Translations under genes and position numbers: made by a program
Assembly (NCBI RefSeq): GCF_001245615.1
Contig: NZ_CWKH01000002.1
Span: 1,116,001-1,180,000 of the forward strand
Direction: 5' to 3'
Length of the DNA: 64,000 nt
Source of the DNA: Mycolicibacterium neworleansense
GTDB taxonomy: Bacteria; Actinomycetota; Actinomycetes; Mycobacteriales; Mycobacteriaceae
Shown here: piece after piece, positions 34,143 through 41,673 of the stretch
Numbering within the stretch: the stretch's first letter is position 1
Layout: every line of letters starts with the position of its first letter
The notes under the pieces: generated by a model
What the model was told of the DNA's origin: nothing
What the model saw: only the letters and a program-made list of their open reading frames with translations
The model's database searches: none

Positions 34143-35048
34143 GTGTCCATACTGTCTACACCGCTGCTGGCCGATGCCCTGGCCCGGTTGTTCTCCGCGG
34201 CGGTCAACCCGGCTCCCAAACCAGGCGTGCGGTTTACCGAAATCCCCGGGCGCACAACACTGATCGATATCCCGACCCGGCACGGCGCGGTCGCCGCGAC
34301 GGTGTATCACCCGGCGTCCGGCGAGGCGCAGCCGGCGGTGTACGTGAACGTGCACGGCGGAGGTTTCGTCGTCGGGCACCGCGAGCAGGACGACCCGTGG
34401 TGCCGCTTTCTGTGCGCCCACGCCAATGTCGTTGTGGTCAACGTCGATTACCTGCTGGCCCCGAACCGCAGGTTTCCCACCCCGGTCGAGCAGATCTATG
34501 ACGTGCTCGGCTGGGCCTCGGCGCCCGAACGGGACTGGGATGGCAGCCGATTGTGTGTCGGAGGGCAGAGCGCGGGCGGCAGTCTGTCCGCGGCAGCCTC
34601 GCGGTTGGCCCACGAGAACGGTGGGCCGCAGATCGCCCTGCAGGTTCTGCACTACCCGCCGTTGGACCTCGTCACCGCCACGAAGGACAAGAACTCGCCG
34701 TTGGGCGCAAAGGCCGTGATGAAGCCGTGGATGGGTGAGGTGTTCGACACCGCCTACATCCCCGATCGGGCCCAGCGCAGGGATCGTCTGGCGTCCCCGG
34801 CGTGGGGCACCAACGCTGACGGCCTCGACGGCATCGCCCCGGCGCTGATCGTCACCGCGGAGTACGACCGGCTGCGTGACGAGGCCAAGCGGTACGCGCA
34901 GACGCTCGATGCCGTCGGCTCCCTGGCCGAATACCTCGAAGTGCCCGATGTCGACCACGGCTACAACATCATGAGCGACGACGTCGAGGTCACCCGGAAG
35001 ATCTACGAGCGGATCGTCGAGCACGTGCGCCGCGCCACCGCACCGTGA
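34143..35048 (+). CDS. Alpha/beta hydrolase, hormone-sensitive lipase family esterase
   Basis: A 301-residue esterase. HGGGFVVG (oxyanion hole) and GQSAGGS (nucleophile Ser) are the hallmarks of the HSL/LipN-type family; Asp in EYDRLRDEA and His in DVDHGYN complete the triad. The start is GTG 34143 with GAAGGA just upstream; the much longer open frame runs through the AraC gene and is spurious. Likely acts on short acyl esters in the cytoplasm. The AraC regulator upstream may control it. Confidence 0.85.
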   Translation: MSILSTPLLADALARLFSAAVNPAPKPGVRFTEIPGRTTLIDIPTRHGAVAATVYHPASGEAQPAVYVNVHGGGFVVGHREQDDPWCRFLCAHANVVVVNVDYLLAPNRRFPTPVEQIYDVLGWASAPERDWDGSRLCVGGQSAGGSLSAAASRLAHENGGPQIALQVLHYPPLDLVTATKDKNSPLGAKAVMKPWMGEVFDTAYIPDRAQRRDRLASPAWGTNADGLDGIAPALIVTAEYDRLRDEAKRYAQTLDAVGSLAEYLEVPDVDHGYNIMSDDVEVTRKIYERIVEHVRRATAP

Positions 35049-35085
35049 CAGGGATCTCCCAGGGGAGGCCGCACAAGGCGTGGCG

Positions 35086-35116
35086 TTCTATTTAGGCTTG
35101 CCTTACCTAAATAGAA
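35086..35116 (+). promoter_or_regulatory. IdeR-type iron box upstream of the ferredoxin reductase
   Basis: TTAGGCTTGCCTTACCTAA (35092-35110) agrees with the IdeR consensus TTAGGTTAGGCTAACCTAA at 15 of 19 positions. It lies inside a larger inverted repeat with perfect 11-bp arms: TTCTATTTAGG (35086-35096) and CCTAAATAGAA (35106-35116). The start codon is at 35125. Iron-dependent repression by IdeR is inferred. Confidence 0.75.
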
Positions 35117-35124
35117 GGGCGCTC

Positions 35125-36486
35125 ATGAGGAAGATTCAGGTAGCAGTCATCGGCGCGGGCCCGGCCGGCATCTACGCCGCCGACATCCTGACCAAGGAGT
35201 ACGAGCACGCGCGCGTCGACGTATTCGACCGGTTGCCTGCGCCCTATGGCCTCGTGCGCTACGGCGTCGCCCCGGATCATCCGCGGATCAAGGAGATCAT
35301 CAAGGCGCTGCGTCGGGTGCTGTCCCGTGACGAGAACAGCGTGAGGTTCATCGGCAACGTCCACTACGGCACGGATCTGCGGTTGGCCGATCTGCGGCGC
35401 CACTACGACGCGGTGATCTTCTCCACCGGGGCCAGGGCCGACCGTGCGCTGGACATCCCCGGTATCGACCTGCCCGGAAGCTATGGCGCTGCCGACTTCG
35501 TGTCCTGGTACGACGGGCATCCGGACGTGCCGCGTACCTGGCCGCTGACCGCGAAGCACGTCGCCGTGCTCGGTGCGGGCAACGTGGCACTGGACATCGC
35601 GCGGATGCTGGCCAAGCCGGCGGACGAACAACTCGGCACCGAGATTCCCGGCAACGTCTACCAGGGGCTGGCCGCCAACCAGGCCACCGATGTCCACGTC
35701 TTCGCGCGCCGCGGGCCGGCTCAGATCAAGTTCAGCCCCATGGAGTTTCGTGAGCTGTCGCACTCGCCGAGTGTCGACGTCATCGTGCATCCGGAAGGCT
35801 TCGAAATCGATGAGGCCAGCCAGCAGGCCATCAACACGAGCAAGTCGACCAGGCTGGTGGTGGACACCATGATGAAGTATCTGCAGCGCGAGCCGACCGG
35901 CGCGCCGCACCGCATTCACCTGCACCTGTGCCAGTCACCCGTTGCGGTCCTGGGCACCGACCGGGTCGAGGGCCTGCGCACCGAGCGCACCGAGCTTCGC
36001 GGTGACGGAAATGCCTGTGGCACAGGTGAATTCACCGACTGGCCGGTCGAAGCCGTTTACCGTGCGGTCGGCTACCTGTCGACTCATCTGGCGGACCTAC
36101 CGTTCGATCACCATGCCGGCGTGGTGCCGAATGACGCGGGCCGGGTGCTTGACATCGACGGAGGCCTGATCGATGCCGCTTATGTGACGGGATGGATCAA
36201 GCGTGGGCCGATCGGACTGATCGGGCACACCAAGTCCGACGCGGCCGAAACCGTCACCAGCCTGCTCAACGATCTGTCCGGCCTGCGGACCCCCGAAACC
36301 ACCGATCCCGATGCGATATTCGCCCACCTGGCCGCCAACGGGGTCGACTACACCACATGGGCGGAATGGGAGCGCCTCGACGCCCACGAGGTGTCACTGG
36401 GTGAGGTTCAGGGGCGCGAACGTGTGAAAGTGGTGGCCCGAGAAGACATGATCCGGGCCGGCCGCGACGCCCTCGTGCGCGATTAA
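35125..36486 (+). CDS. Ferredoxin-NADP+ reductase (FprA-type adrenodoxin reductase family)
   Basis: A 453-residue flavoprotein, the length of mycobacterial FprA. GAGPAG at 10-15 binds FAD, PYGLVRYGVAPDHPRIK is the adrenodoxin reductase family signature, GAGNVALDIARML binds NADPH and GWIKRGPIGLIGHTKSDA lies near the C-terminus. It passes electrons from NADPH to ferredoxins, for example for P450s or iron-dependent redox. ATG 35125 has AGAAGGG upstream; the open frame from 35080 runs through the iron box and is rejected. The stop overlaps the convergent lumazine synthase gene by 4 bp. Confidence 0.87.
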   Translation: MRKIQVAVIGAGPAGIYAADILTKEYEHARVDVFDRLPAPYGLVRYGVAPDHPRIKEIIKALRRVLSRDENSVRFIGNVHYGTDLRLADLRRHYDAVIFSTGARADRALDIPGIDLPGSYGAADFVSWYDGHPDVPRTWPLTAKHVAVLGAGNVALDIARMLAKPADEQLGTEIPGNVYQGLAANQATDVHVFARRGPAQIKFSPMEFRELSHSPSVDVIVHPEGFEIDEASQQAINTSKSTRLVVDTMMKYLQREPTGAPHRIHLHLCQSPVAVLGTDRVEGLRTERTELRGDGNACGTGEFTDWPVEAVYRAVGYLSTHLADLPFDHHAGVVPNDAGRVLDIDGGLIDAAYVTGWIKRGPIGLIGHTKSDAAETVTSLLNDLSGLRTPETTDPDAIFAHLAANGVDYTTWAEWERLDAHEVSLGEVQGRERVKVVAREDMIRAGRDALVRD

Positions 36487-36935
36487 CCCAGCGAGGCGTG
36501 TACGGCCAGGGTGGCCGCGACGGCGTTGGCCGCCTCGGCGCCCTTCTTGACGAAGTGCCTGGTGAAGTAGTCGACGTGCTCGTCGTGCTCGTGGAAGTGG
36601 TGCGGGGTGAGCACGACCGAGAACACCGGCACATCGGTGTCGAGCTGGACGCGCATCAGGCCGTCGATCACCGCGGTGGCCACGAAGTCGTGGCGGTAGA
36701 TGCCGCCGTCGACCACGAGCCCGGCCGCCACGATCGCCCGGTAACGTCCGGTCAGTGCCAGACGCTTTGCGGTGAGCGGGATCTCGAAGGCGCCCGGAAC
36801 CTCGAAGAACTCCAGGGCCGCGCCATCGACGCCGTGGGTGCCGATCTGATCGGTGAATCCCTCGCGGGCCTTGTCGACGATGTTGCGATGCCAGGTGGCT
36901 TGCACGAACGCGATCTGAGTGGCTGCGTCAGACAT
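36483..36935 (-). CDS. Type II lumazine synthase (RibH2-like)
   Basis: A 150-residue protein of the 6,7-dimethyl-8-ribityllumazine synthase fold. FVQATWHRNIVDKAREGF, EVPGAFEIPLTAKRLA and the substrate-loop YRHDFVATAVIDGLMRVQ are all visible. The catalytic-His region reads VVLTPHHFHEHDEHVDYF, typical of the RibH2 type found with a separate RibH1. A dedicated riboflavin-pathway RibH probably exists elsewhere in the genome. It lies 9 bp after the alpha/beta hydrolase gene on the same strand. Confidence 0.82.
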   Translation of the reverse strand: MSDAATQIAFVQATWHRNIVDKAREGFTDQIGTHGVDGAALEFFEVPGAFEIPLTAKRLALTGRYRAIVAAGLVVDGGIYRHDFVATAVIDGLMRVQLDTDVPVFSVVLTPHHFHEHDEHVDYFTRHFVKKGAEAANAVAATLAVHASLG

Positions 36936-36944
36936 GTAGCGACG

Positions 36945-37706
36945 CTATCGCACGTCGAGGTAGGCGTCGGCCCAGGCTCCGATGATCCGTCCGGCGCGTT
37001 TTGCCTGCCCCGGCCCGGTCAGCAGGTGCTCGGAACCTTCCAGGGAGACGAAGCTGCGCGGATGGCGGGCGGCCCAGAAGATGTCGCTGGCGTTCTGGAT
37101 GCTGACCGTGTTGTCGGTCGGGGAGTGCAGGATGAGCAACGGCATCTTGAGGGCCTGGATCTTGTCGCGCAACTCGGCGGTCCGGACATCCTCGACGAAC
37201 GACCGCTTGAGCGTCAGCGTCTTCCCGCCGACCATCCACTGTCCGCTGCCTTCGGCGAACACCTGCTCCAGGCACGCGTCGTACTGATGCTCGACATGGC
37301 CGACGTCGAACGGCGCACCGACGGTCACCACGGCCCGTACGCCGGGGGATTGCCGGGCGGCGGCGATGGCCGCCGACCCGCCCCAGGAATGCCCGATCAG
37401 GATGTCGGCCGGGGTGCCCCGTTCCGACATGAACGTGCACGCCGCGACCACGTCGTCGACCTTCACCGTGAACGAACCGTCGCCCCAGTCGCCCCCGGAA
37501 TCCCCCAGGCCCAGCGCATCGAAGCGCAACATCCCGATGCCGTCACCGGCCAGCTGCTTGCATATGCGCGAGGCGGCCGGAGAGTCCTTGCCGAGCGTGA
37601 AGCCGTGCGAGAACACGCCCCAGCCCCGCACCGGCCCGTCCGGCCGGTCGATCACCCCCGCCAGCGTCGGGCCGGTCGAACTGGGGAACGTGACGCGCTC
37701 AGCCAT
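36945..37706 (-). CDS. Alpha/beta hydrolase (OsmC-associated type esterase)
   Basis: A 253-residue serine hydrolase. GHSWGGSAA holds the nucleophile; SHGFTLGKDSPAASRI is the oxyanion region, a form often seen fused or adjacent to OsmC proteins, though no OsmC gene is here. Asp in HSPTDNTV and His in GSEHLL complete the triad. It is the first gene of a two-gene unit with the type II lumazine synthase. It is divergent from the MTHFR gene across 183 bp. Confidence 0.8.
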   Translation of the reverse strand: MAERVTFPSSTGPTLAGVIDRPDGPVRGWGVFSHGFTLGKDSPAASRICKQLAGDGIGMLRFDALGLGDSGGDWGDGSFTVKVDDVVAACTFMSERGTPADILIGHSWGGSAAIAAARQSPGVRAVVTVGAPFDVGHVEHQYDACLEQVFAEGSGQWMVGGKTLTLKRSFVEDVRTAELRDKIQALKMPLLILHSPTDNTVSIQNASDIFWAARHPRSFVSLEGSEHLLTGPGQAKRAGRIIGAWADAYLDVR

Positions 37707-37746
37707 GACGGTGGTTTACCACGACCGAGCCGGCGCGGCGCGATGT

Positions 37747-37785
37747 GGGCCGGGTCACTTTCTCACCCCAGCGGGTGACCGGCCC
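37747..37785. other. Long imperfect hairpin between hydrolase and MTHFR genes
   Basis: GGGCCGG (37747-37753) pairs with CCGGCCC (37779-37785), then after a one-base bulge TCAC (37755-37758) pairs with GTGA (37775-37778), leaving a 16-nt loop. It lies between divergent promoters, so it is more likely an operator or leader structure than a terminator. Confidence 0.35.
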
Positions 37786-37889
37786 GTCATTGTGAAGGCC
37801 CCGATACGTAGTCTGGAGAACATCGTCTGCTGCTGGTCAGTGCCGCCCGGCAGGCTGCGACTGAACGTAATGAGATGTGGAGCAAGTCC

Positions 37890-38786
37890 GTGCCCCTGAA
37901 CACCATCGCGCTGGAACTCGTCCCGCCGAACCTGGAACGCGGTGAGCAGTACCCCGTTGAAGAGGCGCGGAAAGTGCTCGCCTTGGCGGCTGAAACCGGC
38001 ATCGAAGGCCGGATCCGGCACGTCATGATCCCCGGGATGATCGACGAGGACGACGACCGTCCGATCGAGATGAAGCCGCGGATGGATGTCCTGGACTACT
38101 GGAACATCCTGCGGCCCGAGCTGGCCGGCATGCGCGGTCTGTGCACGCAGGTCACGTCGTTCCTGGACCAGGACGCGCTGGGCAAGCGGCTGACCGATCT
38201 CAGTGGGGCCGGATTCGACGGCATCGCGTTCGTCGGCGTGCCCCGGACCATGAAGGACGGCGAAGGCGAGGGTGTCGCGCCCACGGACGCCCTGACGATC
38301 TATGAGCAGCTGGTCCCCAACCGCGGCGCCATCCTCATCCCGACGCGTGAGGGCGAGCAGGGCCGGTTCAACTTCAAATGCGACCAGGGCGCGACGTACG
38401 GCATGACTCAGCTGCTGTACTCCGACGCCATCGTGGGCTTCCTCAAGGAGCTCGCCGAGACCACCGATCACCGGCCCGAGATCCTGCTGTCGTTCGGCTT
38501 CGTGCCGAAGATGGAATCCAGGGTCGGGCTGATCAACTGGCTGATCCAGGATCCGGGCAACGAGGCCGTGGCCGCCGAGCAGGAGTTCGTCAGCCAACTC
38601 GCCGGATGCGACGTGGATGAGAAGCGCAAGCTGATGCTGGACCTGTACAAGCGGGTGATCGACGGGGTGGCCGACCTGGGCTTCCCGCTGAGCATCCACT
38701 TCGAGGCCGCCTACGGGGTGTCAAAGCCTGCGTTCGAGACGTTCGCGGAGATGCTCGCGTACTGGGCGCCCGACCGCGTCAGCTAG
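37890..38786 (+). CDS. Mycobacterial-type flavin-free methylenetetrahydrofolate reductase
   Basis: A 298-residue protein beginning VPLNTIALELVPPNLERG, followed by IRHVMIPGMIDEDDDRPIEMKP and MDVLDYW. These match the small, flavin-independent MTHFR family described from M. smegmatis (Rv2172c-like). It reduces methylene-THF to methyl-THF for methionine synthesis using NADH. GTG 37890 has GGAG at 37879-37882 with seven-base spacing; the ATG at 37875 is too close to any ribosome binding site. Confidence 0.75.
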   Translation: MPLNTIALELVPPNLERGEQYPVEEARKVLALAAETGIEGRIRHVMIPGMIDEDDDRPIEMKPRMDVLDYWNILRPELAGMRGLCTQVTSFLDQDALGKRLTDLSGAGFDGIAFVGVPRTMKDGEGEGVAPTDALTIYEQLVPNRGAILIPTREGEQGRFNFKCDQGATYGMTQLLYSDAIVGFLKELAETTDHRPEILLSFGFVPKMESRVGLINWLIQDPGNEAVAAEQEFVSQLAGCDVDEKRKLMLDLYKRVIDGVADLGFPLSIHFEAAYGVSKPAFETFAEMLAYWAPDRVS

Positions 38787-38816
38787 TACCACCGTGCGGC
38801 CACTTTTTGTCAGTGG

Positions 38817-38832
38817 TCGAATGTATGTTCGA
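38817..38832 (+). promoter_or_regulatory. LexA-type SOS box upstream of the DUF222/HNH gene
   Basis: TCGAATGTATGTTCGA matches the mycobacterial SOS box TCGAAC-N4-GTTCGA with one mismatch. The hexamer TATGTT (38824-38829) inside it ends six bases before ATG 38836, so it may itself be the -10 of a leaderless promoter. Several 13E12-family genes of M. tuberculosis are LexA-controlled. Confidence 0.7.
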
Positions 38833-38835
38833 GTC

Positions 38836-40506
38836 ATGCAAGCGGGTGCGGTTGGCGCGGTAGCGGCGTTACGCGCGGCGTTCGACGCGTTCGCGGCGTG
38901 TGACTTCGAATCGTTGACCCGCTGCGAGCTGATGGCGGTGATGGACGAGTACGAGGCGTTGACCTGCCAACTGCCGGGTCCGTGGCATCGACTGCTGGCG
39001 CGGTTGCAGGCCGAGGCCACACCCCGCGAGCTGGGCGCCAAATCGTGGAACGAGGTGCTGCGCATCCGCTGGCGGCTGTCGACCACCGAAGCGGGCCGTC
39101 GGTTGGGTGAGGCAGCCGAGTTGGGGCCGCGCCGCGCTGTGACCGGGGAACCGTTGCCGCCGGAGCTGCCGGTCGTTGCCGCCGCCCAGGGCGCCGGACT
39201 GCTCACCGCTGACCACGTCAAAGTGCTACGCGATGCCGTGAAAGACCTTCCCGGGTTCGTCGACCAGAGCACCCGCGAACAGTTCGAAGCCGACCTGGTC
39301 CGGGTCGCGGTCGGGGTGGGCCCCAAAGAACTCAAAGACACCGCCGCGCTGCGCCTGTTCCTGCTCGACCAGGACGGCCCCGAACCCGACGACACCGAAC
39401 GCGCCCGCAAACGCGGCCTGACAGCCGGCAAGCAGTGCCGCGACGGCATGATCCCGCTGACCGCGAATCTGACGCCGGAAGCGGCGGCCGTCATGGAAGT
39501 GCTGTTCGCCAAATTCGCCGCGCCGGGCATGTGCAATCCCGATGACGACGAACCCTGCACCAGCGGCACCCCCACCCAAGCCCAGATCGACAACGACCAC
39601 CGCAGCCTGGCCCAACGCCAACACGACGCGCTGCTGGTCATCGGACGCATCGCGTTGATGACGGATCTGGGTCAGCTCAACGGATTACCGGTGTCGGTGA
39701 TCGTCCGCACCACCTTGCAAGACCTCGAATCACGTGCCGGGATCGGTGTGACCGGCGGGGGTACCAAGATTCCCATCCAGGACGTCATCCGCATGGGATC
39801 CCACGCCAGTCACTACTTGGCGGTCTTCGATCAGGCCACCGGAGCGGCCCTGAACTATTTTCGGGCCCGGCGCATCGCCAGCCCGGCCCAGCGGATCATG
39901 CTGATCGCCCGCGACGGGGGCTGCACCAAACCGGGCTGCACGGTCGGCGCCTACGGCTGCCAAGCCCACCACGGCGCTGCCGACTGGGCTGATGGCGGCG
40001 ACACCAACGTCAACGAGATGTCCCTGGCCTGCGGGCCCGACAACCGCCTCGTCAACAGCGACGGCGGCTACACCACCACCATCAACCAAAACGGCGACGT
40101 CGAATGGCATCCCCCACCCGACCTCGACCACGGCCAACACCGCATCAACTACCACCACCGCCCCGAACTCCTGCTCACCCCACCCCCGCTGCACGACCCA
40201 CAGCCCGCGTGCATCCCGGAGTCAGAGCCGCAGCCAGACCTCGAGCGGACATTGGAGTCGGAATACGACCCGGCGCCAGACCCCGAACCCGCGTGGCAGT
40301 TCGCGCCAGACCCCGAACCCGATTGGCACCTGGCGCCCGACCCGCAGTGGGTGCCCGACTGGGACCTGGGCTGGGACGACCTGAACCAACCCATGCCACC
40401 CAACATCGAACACCTCTGGAACACCCCAGCATTCGACCCCGCGGTTCCCATCCCAGAGCCGACCAACCGCCCCACCTTAGGCGGCAGGGCAGTACGCGGA
40501 CCCTGA
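38836..40506 (+). CDS. 13E12-family DUF222/HNH endonuclease-like protein
   Basis: A 556-residue protein. The N-terminal DUF222 (about 1-330) is followed by an HNH-like zinc module with CTKPGC, CQAHH and NEMSLAC. The third His position reads GPDN, so a final metal or catalytic His is replaced and nuclease activity is doubtful. The C-terminal about 110 residues are Pro/Asp/Glu/Trp-rich with 10-residue repeats. ATG 38836 (third in-frame ATG) is chosen because earlier ones lie upstream of or inside the LexA box. Family members occur in multiple copies in mycobacteria and are SOS-linked. Confidence 0.85.
   Translation: MQAGAVGAVAALRAAFDAFAACDFESLTRCELMAVMDEYEALTCQLPGPWHRLLARLQAEATPRELGAKSWNEVLRIRWRLSTTEAGRRLGEAAELGPRRAVTGEPLPPELPVVAAAQGAGLLTADHVKVLRDAVKDLPGFVDQSTREQFEADLVRVAVGVGPKELKDTAALRLFLLDQDGPEPDDTERARKRGLTAGKQCRDGMIPLTANLTPEAAAVMEVLFAKFAAPGMCNPDDDEPCTSGTPTQAQIDNDHRSLAQRQHDALLVIGRIALMTDLGQLNGLPVSVIVRTTLQDLESRAGIGVTGGGTKIPIQDVIRMGSHASHYLAVFDQATGAALNYFRARRIASPAQRIMLIARDGGCTKPGCTVGAYGCQAHHGAADWADGGDTNVNEMSLACGPDNRLVNSDGGYTTTINQNGDVEWHPPPDLDHGQHRINYHHRPELLLTPPPLHDPQPACIPESEPQPDLERTLESEYDPAPDPEPAWQFAPDPEPDWHLAPDPQWVPDWDLGWDDLNQPMPPNIEHLWNTPAFDPAVPIPEPTNRPTLGGRAVRGP
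40273..40362 (+). repeat. Three 30-bp tandem repeats in the DUF222/HNH tail
   Basis: Period of 30 bp encoding APDPEPAWQF, APDPEPDWHL and APDPQWVPDW. The first two copies share an identical 19-base stretch (40273-40291 and 40303-40321). An acidic, Trp-bearing tail that may vary in copy number. Confidence 0.7.
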
Positions 40507-40513
40507 CCGTCGC

Positions 40514-40951
40514 CTATAGCGGCGGTCGCCGCCTGCGCGCCATGCGGACTGCACCCGCACTGGCAATACGCATCGCGATGGCGACGAGAATCTGTGTGCC
40601 CGGGATGATCGTGCAAAAGCTGATAACCGTCGACATCAGGCTGCCGGTTTCCGTGGGCTCGATGGTGATCTGGCCTGTGTACTCGCGAAAGGGCAGGCCC
40701 GACATCAAGCGGTACTGCATCGTCGTCGGCGGCTCGAACGCTGTAATGAGTTCCCGGATAACGGGTCCGAACATGTGAAGGGCGCGGATTGTGCCCACGC
40801 CGTTTCGGTCAGGGCTGCCGGGGCGTTCCAGAACCACCCTGCGAGAAGGTGTCCACTCGGACATGCGTTCATGGTTGGAGACAATCTCCCAAACGACGGC
40901 TGGATCCGCGGTGACGCGACGAACATCGGTATACCGGTAAAGCCGCCCCAT
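40514..40951 (-). CDS. SRPBCC-family (START-like) protein
   Basis: A 145-residue protein from ATG 40951 (TTG 40963 possible). It has the polyketide cyclase/START-like lipid-binding fold: VRRVTADPAVVWEIVSNHERMSEWTPSRRVVLE, then GVGTIRALH and an antiparallel sheet, with a hydrophobic C-terminal helix (CTIIPGTQILVAIAMRI) and a basic end. It probably binds a hydrophobic ligand, perhaps at the membrane. It follows tetR (40998-41594) by 46 bp on the same strand, and 7 bp separate it from the convergent DUF222 gene. Confidence 0.75.
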   Translation of the reverse strand: MGRLYRYTDVRRVTADPAVVWEIVSNHERMSEWTPSRRVVLERPGSPDRNGVGTIRALHMFGPVIRELITAFEPPTTMQYRLMSGLPFREYTGQITIEPTETGSLMSTVISFCTIIPGTQILVAIAMRIASAGAVRMARRRRPPL

Positions 40952-40997
40952 GTGCTCAGGCAATCACGACGAAAGCCCGCTGTCGAGGTCCGTCAAG

Positions 40998-41594
40998 TCA
41001 GCCGAGTGATTGCACGCGTGCGGCGAGGGTCGCGGTCCATTCCTTCAGATACTCATCGTCGGATGCCGCTGCCGTTGCGTGGCCGAACAGGTTGGCGGCG
41101 AAGCGTTCTCCGAGCAGGCTGTTGATTCCGAGTGAAGCCAGGACCCGCGTCTCGTCAGAAGATCTGTCCGGAACCCAGACATTGATCCACCCGTGCAATT
41201 CGTCGCACAGCCCGTCGACGAGCGCGGCATAGGCGGTGTCCAGGCGATCGGACAGCCCGGCCGGTGTGCGGGCCGCGACCTGGAGTAGCTCGCTTTCCTG
41301 ATCGATCACCGTGAGCAGGTACCGACCGAGCACGGTCAGTTCACTGTGTAAGTCCCCGAGCCCGGCGAACAGGGCGCGGATGTCCTGCATGGCTGAGCGC
41401 CGATCGAGTTGGCGGTCGATACCGGCTGACAGAAGAGCGTCTTTGGATTTGAAGTGGCGGTACAGCGCTCCCGAGCCGGCGGACAAGCCTGCCGCGGCCT
41501 CGATTTGGGACACGCTGGTGGCTTCAAAGCCCCTGTCGCTGAACAGCTTCATTGCCTCGGTGACCAGCCGCTCTCGGGTTGATCCGGCCGCCAT
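40998..41594 (-). CDS. TetR-family transcriptional regulator
   Basis: A 198-residue TetR protein. The HTH is at about 5-55 (STRERLVTEAMKLFSDRG, VSQIEAAAGLSAGSGALYRHFKSKDALL). ATG 41594 is preceded by AGGAGGT; the frame is open to 41618, but that region overlaps the operator. It is divergent from the ABC1-ABC1-P450 operon, with a perfect 12-bp palindrome between. It probably represses both directions. Confidence 0.87.
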   Translation of the reverse strand: MAAGSTRERLVTEAMKLFSDRGFEATSVSQIEAAAGLSAGSGALYRHFKSKDALLSAGIDRQLDRRSAMQDIRALFAGLGDLHSELTVLGRYLLTVIDQESELLQVAARTPAGLSDRLDTAYAALVDGLCDELHGWINVWVPDRSSDETRVLASLGINSLLGERFAANLFGHATAAASDDEYLKEWTATLAARVQSLG

Positions 41595-41608
41595 CGTTGA
41601 CCTCCTGC

Positions 41609-41620
41609 AAGTGATCACTT
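41609..41620. promoter_or_regulatory. Palindromic operator between tetR and the ABC1 operon
   Basis: AAGTGATCACTT is a perfect 12-bp palindrome, 15 bp upstream of the tetR ATG (41594) and 54 bp upstream of the first ABC1 gene ATG (41674). Size and position fit a TetR dimer site. Confidence 0.55.
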
Positions 41621-41673
41621 ACTCTGCGTATGAATGCACTGTACTACGAGTCCAACCCTGTGGGAGCGGTTCG

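Noticed and set aside
35080..35124. Upstream start of the ferredoxin reductase
   Set aside because: It would translate through the IdeR box; ATG 35125 has a ribosome binding site and starts the canonical RKIQVAVIGAG.
37786..37889. Cobalamin or SAM riboswitch before the MTHFR gene
   Set aside because: Motifs such as GCCACTG boxes and the required stems were not found; only the simple hairpin at 37747-37785 is supported.
40273..40362. CRISPR-like array
   Set aside because: The repeats are coding, contiguous, in frame and lack spacers.
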